DNA of 64,000 nt from Desulfosporosinus hippei DSM 8344 (lineage in GTDB: Bacteria > Bacillota > Desulfitobacteriia > Desulfitobacteriales > Desulfitobacteriaceae): assembly GCF_900100785.1 (NCBI RefSeq), contig NZ_FNCP01000022.1:21567-85566 (forward strand), given 5' to 3'. Under the pieces are notes generated by a model. That model was not told the origin of the DNA and searched no databases. It saw nothing but the letters and a program-made list of their open reading frames with translations. The first letter of the stretch is position 1, and every line of letters begins with the position of its first letter. Shown here piece by piece: positions 1-8,802 of this stretch. A program made the translations under genes and the position numbers.

Positions 1-729
1 AAATTCATCATTCTTGGAAAGAACTCTTAGCCCTATTCCTCCAAGTGCCACAATAGCAAAAATCAGAACCATATTCTTAACCATAAAATCGCTCATCCCC
101 ATGAGAATTTTGGTCAAGGCAGGCAATTCCCCGCCCATAGACTGCAGGATATTGGCAAAGGTCGGCAGAACTTTCACCATCAGTAAGGTGACCACGCCAA
201 TCATCAGAATCAGGAGAATCATGGGATAAGTCATGGCGCTTTTGATTTTACGGCGAAGCTTGTTCTCTTTTTCATAATACTCGGCCAAGCTAATCATAAT
301 GGAGTCTAAGGTACCACTGGCTTCACCCACTTCAACCATATTTATCATAAAATCCGGGAAAACCTTGGGATGAGCCAGCAGCGTGCTGGAAAACAGGTTC
401 CCTCTTTGGAGTTGGTCATGGACATCTTCCAAGGTATCTCTAAACTTTTTCTTTTCTACCTGATCTCGCAATATCGCTATAGCCTCGACGATGGGAATCC
501 CAGCATTTAGAATAACCGAGAATTGTCGACAGAAAAGGGAAATATCCTTCATATCAACTCGTTTGAGCAATTCGCCAAAGCTGTATTCTTTTCCTTTAAT
601 CTGAGCATCTATCAGAAAAAATCCTTGGTCAGACAACATGGCCTTAAGAACCTCTATGGACGCAAATTCTTGAGTACCCGTGAGTTCTTCTCCATTTAAC
701 TTTTTGGCCCTAAAGGTATAAATAGGCAT
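1..729 (-). CDS. pilC: Type II secretion F / PilC family inner-membrane protein (partial)
   Basis: The reading frame starts at the ATG complementary to 727-729 (MPIYTFRAKKLNGEE) and runs off the left edge, so the C-terminus is missing. About 243 residues are visible. They include the first T2SSF domain (LFCRQFSVILNAGIPIVEA, then GNLFSSTLLAHPKVFPDFMI), a VGEASGTLD segment and a hydrophobic helix (YPMILLILMIGVVTLLMV). The family forms the inner-membrane platform for type IV pilus or competence pseudopilus assembly, powered by a PilB-type ATPase. The pilB-like gene lies 50 bp upstream on the same strand, so the two are probably one operon that continues beyond the window. Confidence 0.88.
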   Translation of the reverse strand, partial: MPIYTFRAKKLNGEELTGTQEFASIEVLKAMLSDQGFFLIDAQIKGKEYSFGELLKRVDMKDISLFCRQFSVILNAGIPIVEAIAILRDQVEKKKFRDTLEDVHDQLQRGNLFSSTLLAHPKVFPDFMINMVEVGEASGTLDSIMISLAEYYEKENKLRRKIKSAMTYPMILLILMIGVVTLLMVKVLPTFANILQSMGGELPALTKILMGMSDFMVKNMVLIFAIVALGGIGLRVLSKNDEF

Positions 730-779
730 CTCTCTTTTTCTACCTCATTTCGAGATTCAGAAGTGTTTATTGTTATAGG

Positions 780-2465
780 CTAATCTCTGGCGTAGACTGT
801 ACGAACCATTTCATTAATACTGGTAACTCCATTGATAACAAGTCTCTTACAGTTCTCATAAAGGGGCACCATCCCGTTCTTGACGGCAAGTGTTCTCAAT
901 TCATCGGCATTGGCACCTTTTTCAATAATACTGCGCATTTTATTATCTAAGTATAAGACCTCATGAATGGCAATACGGCCTTTATAGCCGGTATTATTAC
1001 AAGCGGGGCAACCTGTTGGTTTATATAATTTCACAACGTTCAGATCCCGCAGGATTTTTTTCTCCCGATCATCTGCCAGATAACCTCTTTTGCAGGAGGG
1101 GCAGAGTTTGCGCAGGAGTCTTTGGCTTATGATCCCAATAGTGGACTCCCCAACTAGATAAGGAGCAATCCCCATATCTACTAAGCGGGTCAAGGAGGTC
1201 GGAGCATCATTGGTATGGAGGGTGGAAAATACCAAGTGACCGGTTATAGCAGCCCGGACTGCGATATGAGCCGTTTCTTCATCCCGCATTTCCCCGATCA
1301 TGATAATATCCGGATCTTGTCTGAGAATGCTTCTCAAGCTGGAAGCAAAGGTTAATCCTGCTTTTGAATTAACTTGAACTTGGTTAATACCCAACAAGGT
1401 GTATTCCACAGGATCTTCAACAGTTACAATATTTTTATCGACAGTGTTAAACTCTTTTAGAATTGTATAAAGGGTCGTAGATTTCCCACTTCCCGTAGGA
1501 CCGGTTAAGAGGACGATTCCATAGGGCATGCTTAGAATCCGGTTAAGAATAGCATTATCATGATTAGTAAAGCCAATCATACTTCTGTTTAGATCAAAGT
1601 TTTTTCCATCAAGAATCCGAATTACTATTTTCTCACCGAATACAGTAGGCAATGAGGAAACCCGGAAATCATAGCTCCTCCCCCCGACCTCCATTTCGTT
1701 CCTTCCGTCTTGAGGGATTCTATTTTCAGCAATGTTCATCCCCGCCATGATTTTGATGCGGGTGCACACTGATGAGTACAAGCTCTTAGGGATCGCCATA
1801 CTGGCCACCAAGACTCCATCAATTCGATAACGAACCTTTACTTCCTTTTCAAAGGGTTCTATATGTATGTCACTTGCCCCAGAAGTAATGGCCTGATTAA
1901 GAATTGAATTGGTAAGCCTTACTGCCGGCGCGCTCTGAACTTCATCAATGATAGCTTGATCGTACTTGCCGTCAAGTTCAACTTTATATTCCTTTTTCAA
2001 GTCTTCTAAGGCCTTATCAGTTGATTGTTTGCTGAAATAAAGCTCGATGGCCTTTTCAATAGCCTCAAATCCTGCAATGCAAGGTTGAATCGTCTTTTGA
2101 GTAATAAAGGAAATGTCGTCTATGGCGAAGATATTGAGAGGATCGCTCATGGCTACTTGCAGTTTGCCATCTTTTTCACCAAAGGGAATCAGATTATATT
2201 TTTTAGCCACTTCTTTCGGGATGCATCTAGCTACTTCCGGATCAATAAAGGCTTTGCCAATATCGAACCGTTCGAGAGAAAGCTGCACAGCGAGAGTATC
2301 CATGATTTCTTCTTCTGTTAGAATGTTACGCTCAATAAGGATTTGACCCATCCGTTTTCTGGACTTTCCTTGTTCAGCTAACACTTCTTCTAGCTGAGCC
2401 TGTGTAAGCATTCCTGCTCCCATTAAGAGTTCGCCCAGCTTTATTTTCTGTTTAGGCTTTTCCAT
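780..2465 (-). CDS. pilB: GspE/PilB family pilus assembly ATPase
   Basis: A 561-residue cytoplasmic hexameric ATPase that drives pilus or pseudopilus polymerisation. The N-terminal GspE domain covers about residues 1-150. The catalytic core has Walker A GPTGSGKST at about 322-330, an Asp box (VTVEDPVEYTL), Walker B region DPDIIMIGEMRDEE near 384 and the His box TGHLVFSTLHTND. A tetracysteine zinc site (CPSCKRGY near 455, then CPACNNTG near 487) is typical of PilB/GspE rather than of PilT. It sits directly upstream of the pilC-like gene. The start ATG has only a weak purine-rich site. A TATAAT at about 2586-2591 (minus strand) may be its -10, but no good -35 is seen. Confidence 0.93.
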   Translation of the reverse strand: MEKPKQKIKLGELLMGAGMLTQAQLEEVLAEQGKSRKRMGQILIERNILTEEEIMDTLAVQLSLERFDIGKAFIDPEVARCIPKEVAKKYNLIPFGEKDGKLQVAMSDPLNIFAIDDISFITQKTIQPCIAGFEAIEKAIELYFSKQSTDKALEDLKKEYKVELDGKYDQAIIDEVQSAPAVRLTNSILNQAITSGASDIHIEPFEKEVKVRYRIDGVLVASMAIPKSLYSSVCTRIKIMAGMNIAENRIPQDGRNEMEVGGRSYDFRVSSLPTVFGEKIVIRILDGKNFDLNRSMIGFTNHDNAILNRILSMPYGIVLLTGPTGSGKSTTLYTILKEFNTVDKNIVTVEDPVEYTLLGINQVQVNSKAGLTFASSLRSILRQDPDIIMIGEMRDEETAHIAVRAAITGHLVFSTLHTNDAPTSLTRLVDMGIAPYLVGESTIGIISQRLLRKLCPSCKRGYLADDREKKILRDLNVVKLYKPTGCPACNNTGYKGRIAIHEVLYLDNKMRSIIEKGANADELRTLAVKNGMVPLYENCKRLVINGVTSINEMVRTVYARD

Positions 2466-3143
2466 ACACTCTTACTGACACCTTTCCGTTGCAAGCTTTA
2501 ATTTACCCCCCAAGGAACCCGGACGACTAATTCTCTCTTTAATGGATTCAGGCTTAATATGTAATTAAAACAATAATAGGTATATTATAGCATAAAAAAT
2601 ATTTAATATTAATGGAAAATATCCTTAAACGGCTAGTGTAAAATTTAACTTGTCCCCAAAATAATCTCAAAGTATGTATTTTTTGACAAAGTTCGCTAGG
2701 ACTTTTGGTCTATAGTCTATGGGACTTTTGACCTATATTAATTCATAATAGTATCGCTAAAGCTATGAATAGTCAATAGTTCTGCAACTTAATGCATCTC
2801 TAAACGCTCTAATTTGTTATGGAAACAACTAATAATTATTGAAGATATTCTATATGTTAAAACTACTTAACCTTTGTAAGCAATTAAATTTAATTATTAT
2901 CTGCTAAAGTAATCTTCGTACTACTAAGTCAGTTCTCACAACAAGATCGAGGCTATAATTCCATTTTTTGTAATTTAGATGTTAGTTTGATGCTCCTCTC
3001 AATCAATGGAGAAAAGAGGAATAGACTTAATCCAATCCCTCACGCTATAAAAATTCAATAGTCTGATAAATTATTGCCCAAAACCCACCAAATAGTGGTA
3101 TTATGTTGATACAAGTTTAATCAGAACAGGGGGAAATACCTAA
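2466..3143. other. AT-rich divergent intergenic region (678 bp)
   Basis: No convincing gene or tRNA is visible between pilB (leftward) and the MoxR gene (rightward). It holds a TTGACA at 2683-2688 followed by two imperfect 17-bp direct repeats, AGGACTTTTGGTCTATA at 2698-2714 and GGGACTTTTGACCTATA at 2721-2737, identical at 14 of 17 positions and 23 bp apart. A weak candidate promoter for the MoxR gene is TTGCCC (3074-3079), 19 bp, TATTAT (3099-3104). Confidence 0.5.
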
Positions 3144-4007
3144 ATGACCGATGAGCTAATCTATCAAGGTACTGAGGATTACATAGTTTCCAAGGATCTG
3201 AGCAATAGTGTCAATATCTCAGTCGCTTTAAAAAGACCGCTCCTGATAAAAGGAGAGCCCGGCACAGGGAAAACCGTACTCGCCGAGAGCATCGCTCGCT
3301 CCCTGGGCCTCCGCTTAATAGTTTGGAATATTAAATCCACCACTAAAGCCCAAGACGGGCTCTACGTCTATGACACAGTTCAGCGCCTCTACGACAGTCA
3401 ATTTGGCGGGCAAAATGTATCCGACATCAAACAGTATATTAAGCTCGGAAAACTTGGCGAAGCCTTCCAGTCCGAGGAGCGGGTGGTACTTTTAATCGAT
3501 GAGATAGACAAGGCTGACTTGGAATTCCCTAATGATCTGCTTTGGGAATTGGACGTTATGAATTTCTATATCCCTGAAACCGGAGAAACCATTGCAACCA
3601 AGCATCGTCCCATTGTGATTATAACAAGCAACGCAGAAAAGGAGCTCCCGGATGCCTTTTTACGCCGCTGTGTATTCCATTATATCGACTTTCCCGATCA
3701 AACAATGATGGAAGAGATTGTTCATGTCCATTTCCCCCAATTAGATACCATCCTCCTTGCCGAGGCCTTAAAGTCCTTTTATTGGCTGCGCAGTGTCTCA
3801 GGCTTACAGAAAAAACCCAGTACCAGCGAACTTCTCGATTGGGTGCAAGCCATAACCATCGGAGGAATTGATCCTGATAAGATTGCCAAAGAGATCCCCT
3901 TTCTCGGAGCGTTATTAAAGAAGAACCAGGATTTCGATCTAGCTTTAAGGCAGCTGCACTTGCGTGAGACAGATGGCACGTCCCGTGCCAGCAGACGTGG
4001 CTGGTAG
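3144..4007 (+). CDS. MoxR-type AAA+ ATPase
   Basis: A 287-residue AAA+ protein with Walker A GEPGTGKT (37-44), Walker B LLIDEIDKAD near 116-125, a sensor region (IVIITSNAEKELPDAFLRRC) with arginine finger, and a C-terminal lid. MoxR ATPases act as chaperone-like remodelling enzymes, usually beside a VWA protein that recruits or senses the client. That partner starts 8 bp downstream. The start ATG follows a GGGGGAAA site. No adjacent cofactor-enzyme gene (CO dehydrogenase, methanol dehydrogenase) reveals the client here, so the target is unknown. Confidence 0.9.
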   Translation: MTDELIYQGTEDYIVSKDLSNSVNISVALKRPLLIKGEPGTGKTVLAESIARSLGLRLIVWNIKSTTKAQDGLYVYDTVQRLYDSQFGGQNVSDIKQYIKLGKLGEAFQSEERVVLLIDEIDKADLEFPNDLLWELDVMNFYIPETGETIATKHRPIVIITSNAEKELPDAFLRRCVFHYIDFPDQTMMEEIVHVHFPQLDTILLAEALKSFYWLRSVSGLQKKPSTSELLDWVQAITIGGIDPDKIAKEIPFLGALLKKNQDFDLALRQLHLRETDGTSRASRRGW

Positions 4008-4015
4008 AATGGCCT

Positions 4016-5224
4016 ATGTTTACACACTTTTTTTATCAATTACGCCGGGAAGGGGTTCCCGTTTCTATCACAGAATGGATGACCTTAATGGAAGCCCTGG
4101 GCCAAGGCTTAGCTGAATCAAGTCTTTCTGGGTTTTACTATCTTGCTCGGGCAGTCTTAGTTAAGAGCGAAAGTCATTTTGACCAATATGACCTGGCCTT
4201 TCAAAAGTACTTTCAGGGGATAGCAACCCCTGAACAGTTATTGGATCAGGTTTCAAAATGGATGGAAAATCCTCTGCCGGCTAAAATGTTCTCTGAAGAA
4301 GAACGCAACGATATCTTGAACAAATTAGGCTTGCCCAATTGGGAAAGTCTTAAGGAAGCTTTAGAAGAACGTATGCGCAAACAAGATGGGCCTCATCACG
4401 GCGGGAATACCTGGGTAGGAACAGGGGGAAATTCCCCTTTTGGGCACTCCGGCTTTCATCCTGGGGGCATCCGCATAGGCGGGGAGTCCCATGGGCAATC
4501 TGCGGTGAAAGTGGCCTCCGAGCGAAACTACCGAGAGTATCGCAACGACAAAACCTTAGGCGTACGCCAATTTGAAGTGGCTTTACGTAAATTACGCCAG
4601 TTTAGTACACGTATTGATGGAGCAAAAGATCAGCTCGATCTAGAGGATACCATTGATGAAACCTGTAAGAATGCCGGTCAACTAAAGCTTGTTTGGACAA
4701 GACCCCGCAAAAACGCGGTAAAACTAATTGTCTTAATGGATGCGGGGGGCTCTATGGCCCCTTATGCTCACATATGCAGCCAATTGTTTTCAGCAGTGCA
4801 TAGATCCTCTCATTTTAAAGATTTAAAGTTTTATTACTTCCACAATTGTTTTTATGATTTGCTCCACCTGGACCCCAGCTGCAGCCCCAGAAGAGCCGTC
4901 AAAACTTATGATGTTATGCATTCCCTGGGTTCTGATTACAAGGTTATTATTATCGGGGATGCGGCTATGGCCCCCAGTGAACTGACGATGATTGACGGCA
5001 ATATTTTTTGGGATGTTAGCAACGAAGAACCGGGATTTACCTGGCTGCAGCGCTTGGCTAAAAATTTCCCTTATAATGTTTGGCTTAACCCCATACCGGA
5101 AAAATTTTGGGATCGGGTTCACGGCTCTCACACCATAAAAATGGTCCGCAGCGTCTTTCCCATGTATGAGTTAACCTTAGAAGGACTTGATCAAGCCATC
5201 AAAAAATTAATGGTTCGGAAGTAG
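4016..5224 (+). CDS. VWA domain protein paired with MoxR (CoxE/COG3825-like)
   Basis: A 402-residue cytoplasmic protein with an alpha-helical N-terminal half, a Gly/His-rich linker (about 125-162) and a C-terminal von Willebrand A domain. The metal-site motif is DAGGS at 242-246, where the classical MIDAS is DxSxS, so the first serine is glycine; from memory this DxGGS form recurs in MoxR-linked VWA proteins. Later conserved stretches include YYFHNCFYD and IIIGDAAMAPSEL. It is 8 bp behind the MoxR ATPase and surely co-transcribed with it. Its TAG stop (5222-5224) is inside the left arm of the terminator hairpin. Confidence 0.85.
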   Translation: MFTHFFYQLRREGVPVSITEWMTLMEALGQGLAESSLSGFYYLARAVLVKSESHFDQYDLAFQKYFQGIATPEQLLDQVSKWMENPLPAKMFSEEERNDILNKLGLPNWESLKEALEERMRKQDGPHHGGNTWVGTGGNSPFGHSGFHPGGIRIGGESHGQSAVKVASERNYREYRNDKTLGVRQFEVALRKLRQFSTRIDGAKDQLDLEDTIDETCKNAGQLKLVWTRPRKNAVKLIVLMDAGGSMAPYAHICSQLFSAVHRSSHFKDLKFYYFHNCFYDLLHLDPSCSPRRAVKTYDVMHSLGSDYKVIIIGDAAMAPSELTMIDGNIFWDVSNEEPGFTWLQRLAKNFPYNVWLNPIPEKFWDRVHGSHTIKMVRSVFPMYELTLEGLDQAIKKLMVRK

Positions 5225-5265
5225 AAAGGGACGGTTTAGATAAACGCTAAACCGTCCCTTTCTAC
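5221..5265. terminator. Bidirectional terminator, 19-bp perfect inverted repeat
   Basis: Arms 5221-5239 and 5247-5265 are perfectly complementary (core AAAGGGACGGTTTAG) around a 7-nt loop. It separates two convergent genes and touches both: the VWA stop codon is in its left arm, and the next gene's stop begins two bases after its right arm. No long U-tract follows on either strand. A related GGGACGGTT hairpin is at 51624-51663. Confidence 0.75.
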
Positions 5266-5266
5266 T

Positions 5267-5506
5267 TCACACAAATTCAATCTCTAAGGGCATTTCTTTC
5301 ACAACTTCTTTTAACTCAGGCCAACAATGCCTGGTAGTTTGAATCATGACTTCCCCTAATGCCTTATTCGTTGTAGTTACAACGCCCAAATGACCTAAGC
5401 CCTCCACAAGCTTACAAAGCAATTGGATTTGGGAACGATCTATGCGCGCTTTTATGATCAGGTCAAGATCCGAAAGTTGGACTCCTTGGGGTTCGGAAAA
5501 ATTCAT
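5267..5506 (-). CDS. Small DUF4911-like protein, copy 1 of a tandem pair
   Basis: A 79-residue protein of unknown function. The start is taken at the ATG at 5506 because AGGAGA lies 7 nt upstream and the N-terminus (MNFSEPQG) then matches its neighbour's MNFNDIEPS; a longer frame from 5527 is possible. The core (VKARxxR..QxLxKLVEGLGHLGVVTTT..ALGEVMIQTT..CWPxLK..xEMPLEIEF) is shared almost residue for residue with the upstream gene. The layout resembles my memory of DUF4911, a small domain of unknown function; that assignment is from pattern only. Confidence 0.7.
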   Translation of the reverse strand: MNFSEPQGVQLSDLDLIIKARIDRSQIQLLCKLVEGLGHLGVVTTTNKALGEVMIQTTRHCWPELKEVVKEMPLEIEFV

Positions 5507-5545
5507 TAACTTATCTCCTGTTTCCATAATTTTTCTCTTTAGAAT

Positions 5546-5791
5546 CTAGATAAACTCTATCTCAAAGGGCATTTGTTCTATGGCCTTCTTTAAATCCGGC
5601 CAACACTGCTTGGTTGTTTGAATCATGACTTCCCCTAATGCTCGATCAGTTGTTGTAACAATTCCCAGATGTCCGAGGCCTTCGACAAGTTTATCTAACA
5701 TCTGCATTTCCACCCTTTCTAAACGGGCCTTTACAACAACATCCAGATCCAAAAAAGGAGGACTTGAGGGCTCAATATCATTAAAATTCAT
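5546..5791 (-). CDS. Small DUF4911-like protein, copy 2 of a tandem pair
   Basis: An 81-residue paralogue of the gene just downstream, with AGGAGG 7 nt before its ATG. Both copies keep GHLG(I/V)VTTT, ALGEVMIQTT and a C-terminal (M)P(F/L)EIEF. It follows the U32-family gene, so the three may form one transcript. A recent tandem duplication is likely; the small acidic soluble fold and lack of cysteine clusters give no hint of catalysis. Confidence 0.7.
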   Translation of the reverse strand: MNFNDIEPSSPPFLDLDVVVKARLERVEMQMLDKLVEGLGHLGIVTTTDRALGEVMIQTTKQCWPDLKKAIEQMPFEIEFI

Positions 5792-5831
5792 TGCTGTCTC
5801 CTCCTTTAATTTTCAATTACTTATTCTATGA

Positions 5832-7094
5832 CTACTTTTTCTCGCTTTTTGCTCGTCGTAAAATACTATAAGGCAAGATTTTCCTTGGTACAGACATCTT
5901 TATCTTTTGCTGAGCATGACGAGCCACCTCCATCGGTACCCCTTCAATATCCCACATCTCTTTAACTTCGAAAGACCAACATTCTCTCTGGGGAGTTAAG
6001 ACTTCTAAGACTTCACCGACCTTAAAATTATTTCTTTGCTCAACCCATGAGAGGTTCTCATCCAATATCTTAAGGGTTTGGTTTTCCATTTTCTCTTCAA
6101 CTAAGTGGACTCCTACGAAATCATAATCTCGAACATAATGAGAAGAAATCAGATTATGCGAACTGGCACCCGGCTTTCCAAAGAGGAAGCCTGGCGAATA
6201 GTCTCTGTGGCTAACTTTATCCATTTCCTCCAACCATTGTGGAAGCTTTTCCTGAAAGGCCTCTTCCCCTTGCTCCCATAAAGTATCGATAGCCTCCCGA
6301 TAAACCTTGACTGTACTGGCTACATACTGAACACTTTTCATTCGTCCTTCAATTTTGTAGCTGTCAATATCAATTGGCTTTAACAAAGGAAGATGGGGTA
6401 AAAGGCATAAATCGTGGGAATTAAACACATAGGTTCCCCGTTCGTCCTCTTCAATGGGAAAAGCAATCCCCGGCCGCTTTTCCTCGACAAGTGCATAGCC
6501 CCAACGGCAGGGCTGTGTACATTCTCCGCGATTGGCATCTCTGCCTGTTAAGTAGTTGCTTAGTAGGCATCGCCCGGAATAAGACATACACATTGCGCCA
6601 TGGATAAAGATTTCTAAGCCACCATCCACTTTAGGGCGTAGATCATTCATCTCCTGAAGAGTTAATTCCCGGGCCAAAACCACTCTCTCTATCCCTTGCT
6701 TCATCCAGAAGCGGACGGAATACGAGTTTGTGTTATTAGCCTGGGTACTTAAATGTAGAGGCAGACGAGGAGCCACTTCCTTAGCCATCATGATAACTCC
6801 CGGATCGGAAACAATGGCACCGTCTACCTTCAATTCCTCTAAGTGTTTGAGGTAGGTCGGAAGCTCTGCAAAATCCGGCTCATGGGCAAAAATATTAACT
6901 GTTACATACAGCTTTTTCCCCAGATCATGAGTCCAGTTAACCGCTTGCTCCATTTCCGCCCAATCAAAATTTCCAGCGTAAGCTCGCAGACCAAAGGCCT
7001 GCCCCCCCATATATACTGCGTCCGCTCCATAGGCTAGCGCATATTTTAACTTTTCCATATCTCCTGCAGGAGCCAATAGTTCCGGTTTTTTCAT
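5832..7094 (-). CDS. U32 family tRNA/rRNA hydroxylation protein (TrhP-like)
   Basis: A 420-residue U32-family protein starting MKKPELLAPAGDMEKLKYAL, with GADAVYMGGQAFGLRAYAGNF near the N-terminus and the cysteine signature SGRCLLSNYLTGRDANRGECTQPCRW. Historically called collagenase-like peptidases, the characterised members (TrhP/YegQ, RlhA, and YrrN/YrrO in Bacillus) hydroxylate RNA pyrimidines using prephenate-derived chemistry and Fe-S clusters. The family and length fit TrhP best, for 5-hydroxyuridine at tRNA position 34. It belongs to the conserved alaS-ireB-ruvX-mltG-U32 neighbourhood, although here trpB separates it from mltG. Confidence 0.85.
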   Translation of the reverse strand: MKKPELLAPAGDMEKLKYALAYGADAVYMGGQAFGLRAYAGNFDWAEMEQAVNWTHDLGKKLYVTVNIFAHEPDFAELPTYLKHLEELKVDGAIVSDPGVIMMAKEVAPRLPLHLSTQANNTNSYSVRFWMKQGIERVVLARELTLQEMNDLRPKVDGGLEIFIHGAMCMSYSGRCLLSNYLTGRDANRGECTQPCRWGYALVEEKRPGIAFPIEEDERGTYVFNSHDLCLLPHLPLLKPIDIDSYKIEGRMKSVQYVASTVKVYREAIDTLWEQGEEAFQEKLPQWLEEMDKVSHRDYSPGFLFGKPGASSHNLISSHYVRDYDFVGVHLVEEKMENQTLKILDENLSWVEQRNNFKVGEVLEVLTPQRECWSFEVKEMWDIEGVPMEVARHAQQKIKMSVPRKILPYSILRRAKSEKK

Positions 7095-7228
7095 CTATAT
7101 TCCCCTAACTAACTTTAAGCTTTAATCGTTTTGCTATTCCGCTATAGTTTAACATAAATGGATAGTACCTTATTCAACCTGTTCGAAGTAATAAGATCAA
7201 ACAGAAAAAATCTTTTACATAACACCCC

Positions 7229-7258
7229 TTGACGAAGTGCCTTCTGACATATTACAAT
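7229..7258 (+). promoter_or_regulatory. Promoter of the trpB T-box leader
   Basis: TTGACG at 7229-7234 and TACAAT at 7253-7258, 18 bp apart, place a transcription start near 7265, just before the structured leader. Confidence 0.65.
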
Positions 7259-7265
7259 ACAGAAA

Positions 7266-7598
7266 ATTAACATGCAAGACAATGAAGAGAATTAGTAAGT
7301 TTTTGAGGACTGTTTTAGCGAGTCAGAGCAGGTGGGAGTCTGATACATGTCCCGTAGACTGAATGGATCTCGGAGTCGTAATCCGAACACGCTTTGCGTA
7401 AGTAGGTGATACCGGGGGTTTCCCGTTACAGAGACACGGATATCGAGAGGCTTACTCTCCGCATCTGCTTACTTGTTGCCGAGAACCTACTCCGTATCTA
7501 AGATTCCTATATGGGGTAATATACATTTGTATGTCCCATACAAAAAGGTGGCATAATGGAAATTAACTTTCTGTCCTTTGAAGGACGGAAAGTTTTTT
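7266..7598 (+). promoter_or_regulatory. Tryptophan-specific T-box leader
   Basis: A tRNA-sensing transcription attenuator between its promoter and trpB. Visible elements are AGTAA near the start, a stem I distal loop (AGAGCAGGTGGGAG near 7325), the specifier TGG at 7364-7366 in CTGAATGGATC, and the T-box core AAGGTGGCA near 7545-7553. The terminator hairpin has arms 7566-7578 and 7582-7593 followed by a T-run (7593-7598). The variable base of UGGN (7549-7552) is C, which pairs with discriminator G73 of bacterial tRNA-Trp, so two independent positions point to tryptophan. Uncharged tRNA-Trp should prevent termination and switch trpB on. Confidence 0.9.
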
Positions 7599-7628
7599 AG
7601 TTTTAAAAGAAGATGGAGGAATCAAACC

Positions 7629-8801
7629 ATGGAAAAAGGATATTTCGGAGAATTTGGCGGTAGTTTTGTTCCCCCCCAATTAGAAAATGCCTTAGCTCAA
7701 TTAGACGATGCTTTCGAAACCTATAAAGATGATCCGGAGTTTAATCAGGAGCTTGATTACTATTTACGGCAGTATGTAGGCCGCCCCAACCCTCTCTACT
7801 ATGCCAAAAAGCTTACTCAACAATTAGGTGGTGCTAAAGTATACCTTAAACGTGAAGACCTTAACCATACCGGGGCCCACAAGATTAATAATGTTCTTGG
7901 TCAAGCATTGCTGGCGAAACGTATGGGAGCTAAAAGGGTCATTGCTGAAACCGGTGCCGGACAACACGGCGTAGCTACAGCAACTGCATGCGCTCTCTTT
8001 GACATGGAATGCATTATATATATGGGAGAAGAAGATACAAAGCGTCAATCCCTCAATGTCTTCCGCATGGAACTCCTAGGGGCCAAAGTTGTCCCGGTCA
8101 CATCAGGAACACGTACCTTGAAAGATGCTGTGGATGCCGCCTTAGAGGACTTTGCCGTAAATTATGAGAACACCTTTTACATGCTGGGTTCGGCAGTAGG
8201 CCCCCATCCTTTTCCTTCACTCGTCAAACACTTCCAAGCAGTTATTTCCCGGGAAGCACGTCAGCAAATACTCGAGGCCGAAGGAAAACTTCCCGACGTA
8301 GTGATGGCCTGTGTCGGCGGCGGCAGCAACGCCATCGGTATGTTCGCCAATTTCTTAGAGGACTCCTCTGTTAAACTCATAGGAGTTGAGCCGGCGGGTT
8401 TGGGTCTGGAAACCGGTAAACACGCTGCTCCTCTGTCCGCAGGAGCTCCCGGAATTGTTCACGGCTTTAAATGCTACGTTATGGCAGACGAAAACGGAGA
8501 ACCTCTGCCCACCCACTCCATATCCGCCGGCCTGGACTATCCCGGCGTTGGCCCAGAGCATAGTTATCTAAAGGACAGTGGCCGTGCAGAGTATGTAAGC
8601 ATCACTGACACCGAGTCCCTGGAAGCCTTCCATCGACTTTCCCGAACAGAAGGTATCATACCTGCCCTAGAAAGCGCTCATGCTGTAGCCTACGCTCTTA
8701 AACTTGCTCCAACCATGAACCCTAACCAAATTATCATCGTCAATATCTCCGGTCGCGGTGACAAAGACGTAGAACAAATCTATCAACTAACTCATAAATA
8801 G
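7629..8801 (+). CDS. trpB: Tryptophan synthase beta chain
   Basis: A 390-residue PLP enzyme that condenses indole with serine to give tryptophan. The PLP lysine is K85 in HTGAHKINN, and the phosphate loop GGGSNAIG lies near 226-233; length and N-terminus ([19 protein letters not shown]) match the standard TrpB1 type. The start is the ATG at 7629 preceded by GGAGG; an in-frame TTG at 7578 lies in the T-box terminator and is rejected. No trpA or other trp gene is nearby, so TrpA must be encoded elsewhere or the enzyme salvages indole. Its stop is 1 bp from the convergent mltG stop. Confidence 0.95.
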   Translation: MEKGYFGEFGGSFVPPQLENALAQLDDAFETYKDDPEFNQELDYYLRQYVGRPNPLYYAKKLTQQLGGAKVYLKREDLNHTGAHKINNVLGQALLAKRMGAKRVIAETGAGQHGVATATACALFDMECIIYMGEEDTKRQSLNVFRMELLGAKVVPVTSGTRTLKDAVDAALEDFAVNYENTFYMLGSAVGPHPFPSLVKHFQAVISREARQQILEAEGKLPDVVMACVGGGSNAIGMFANFLEDSSVKLIGVEPAGLGLETGKHAAPLSAGAPGIVHGFKCYVMADENGEPLPTHSISAGLDYPGVGPEHSYLKDSGRAEYVSITDTESLEAFHRLSRTEGIIPALESAHAVAYALKLAPTMNPNQIIIVNISGRGDKDVEQIYQLTHK

Positions 8802-8802
8802 C

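Noticed and set aside
5832..7094. Collagenase-like peptidase
   Set aside because: The U32 peptidase label is historical; characterised relatives are RNA hydroxylation enzymes and no protease catalytic set is visible.
7578..7628. TTG start for trpB at 7578
   Set aside because: It lies in the T-box terminator stem, while GGAGG precedes the ATG at 7629, which gives the normal TrpB N-terminus.
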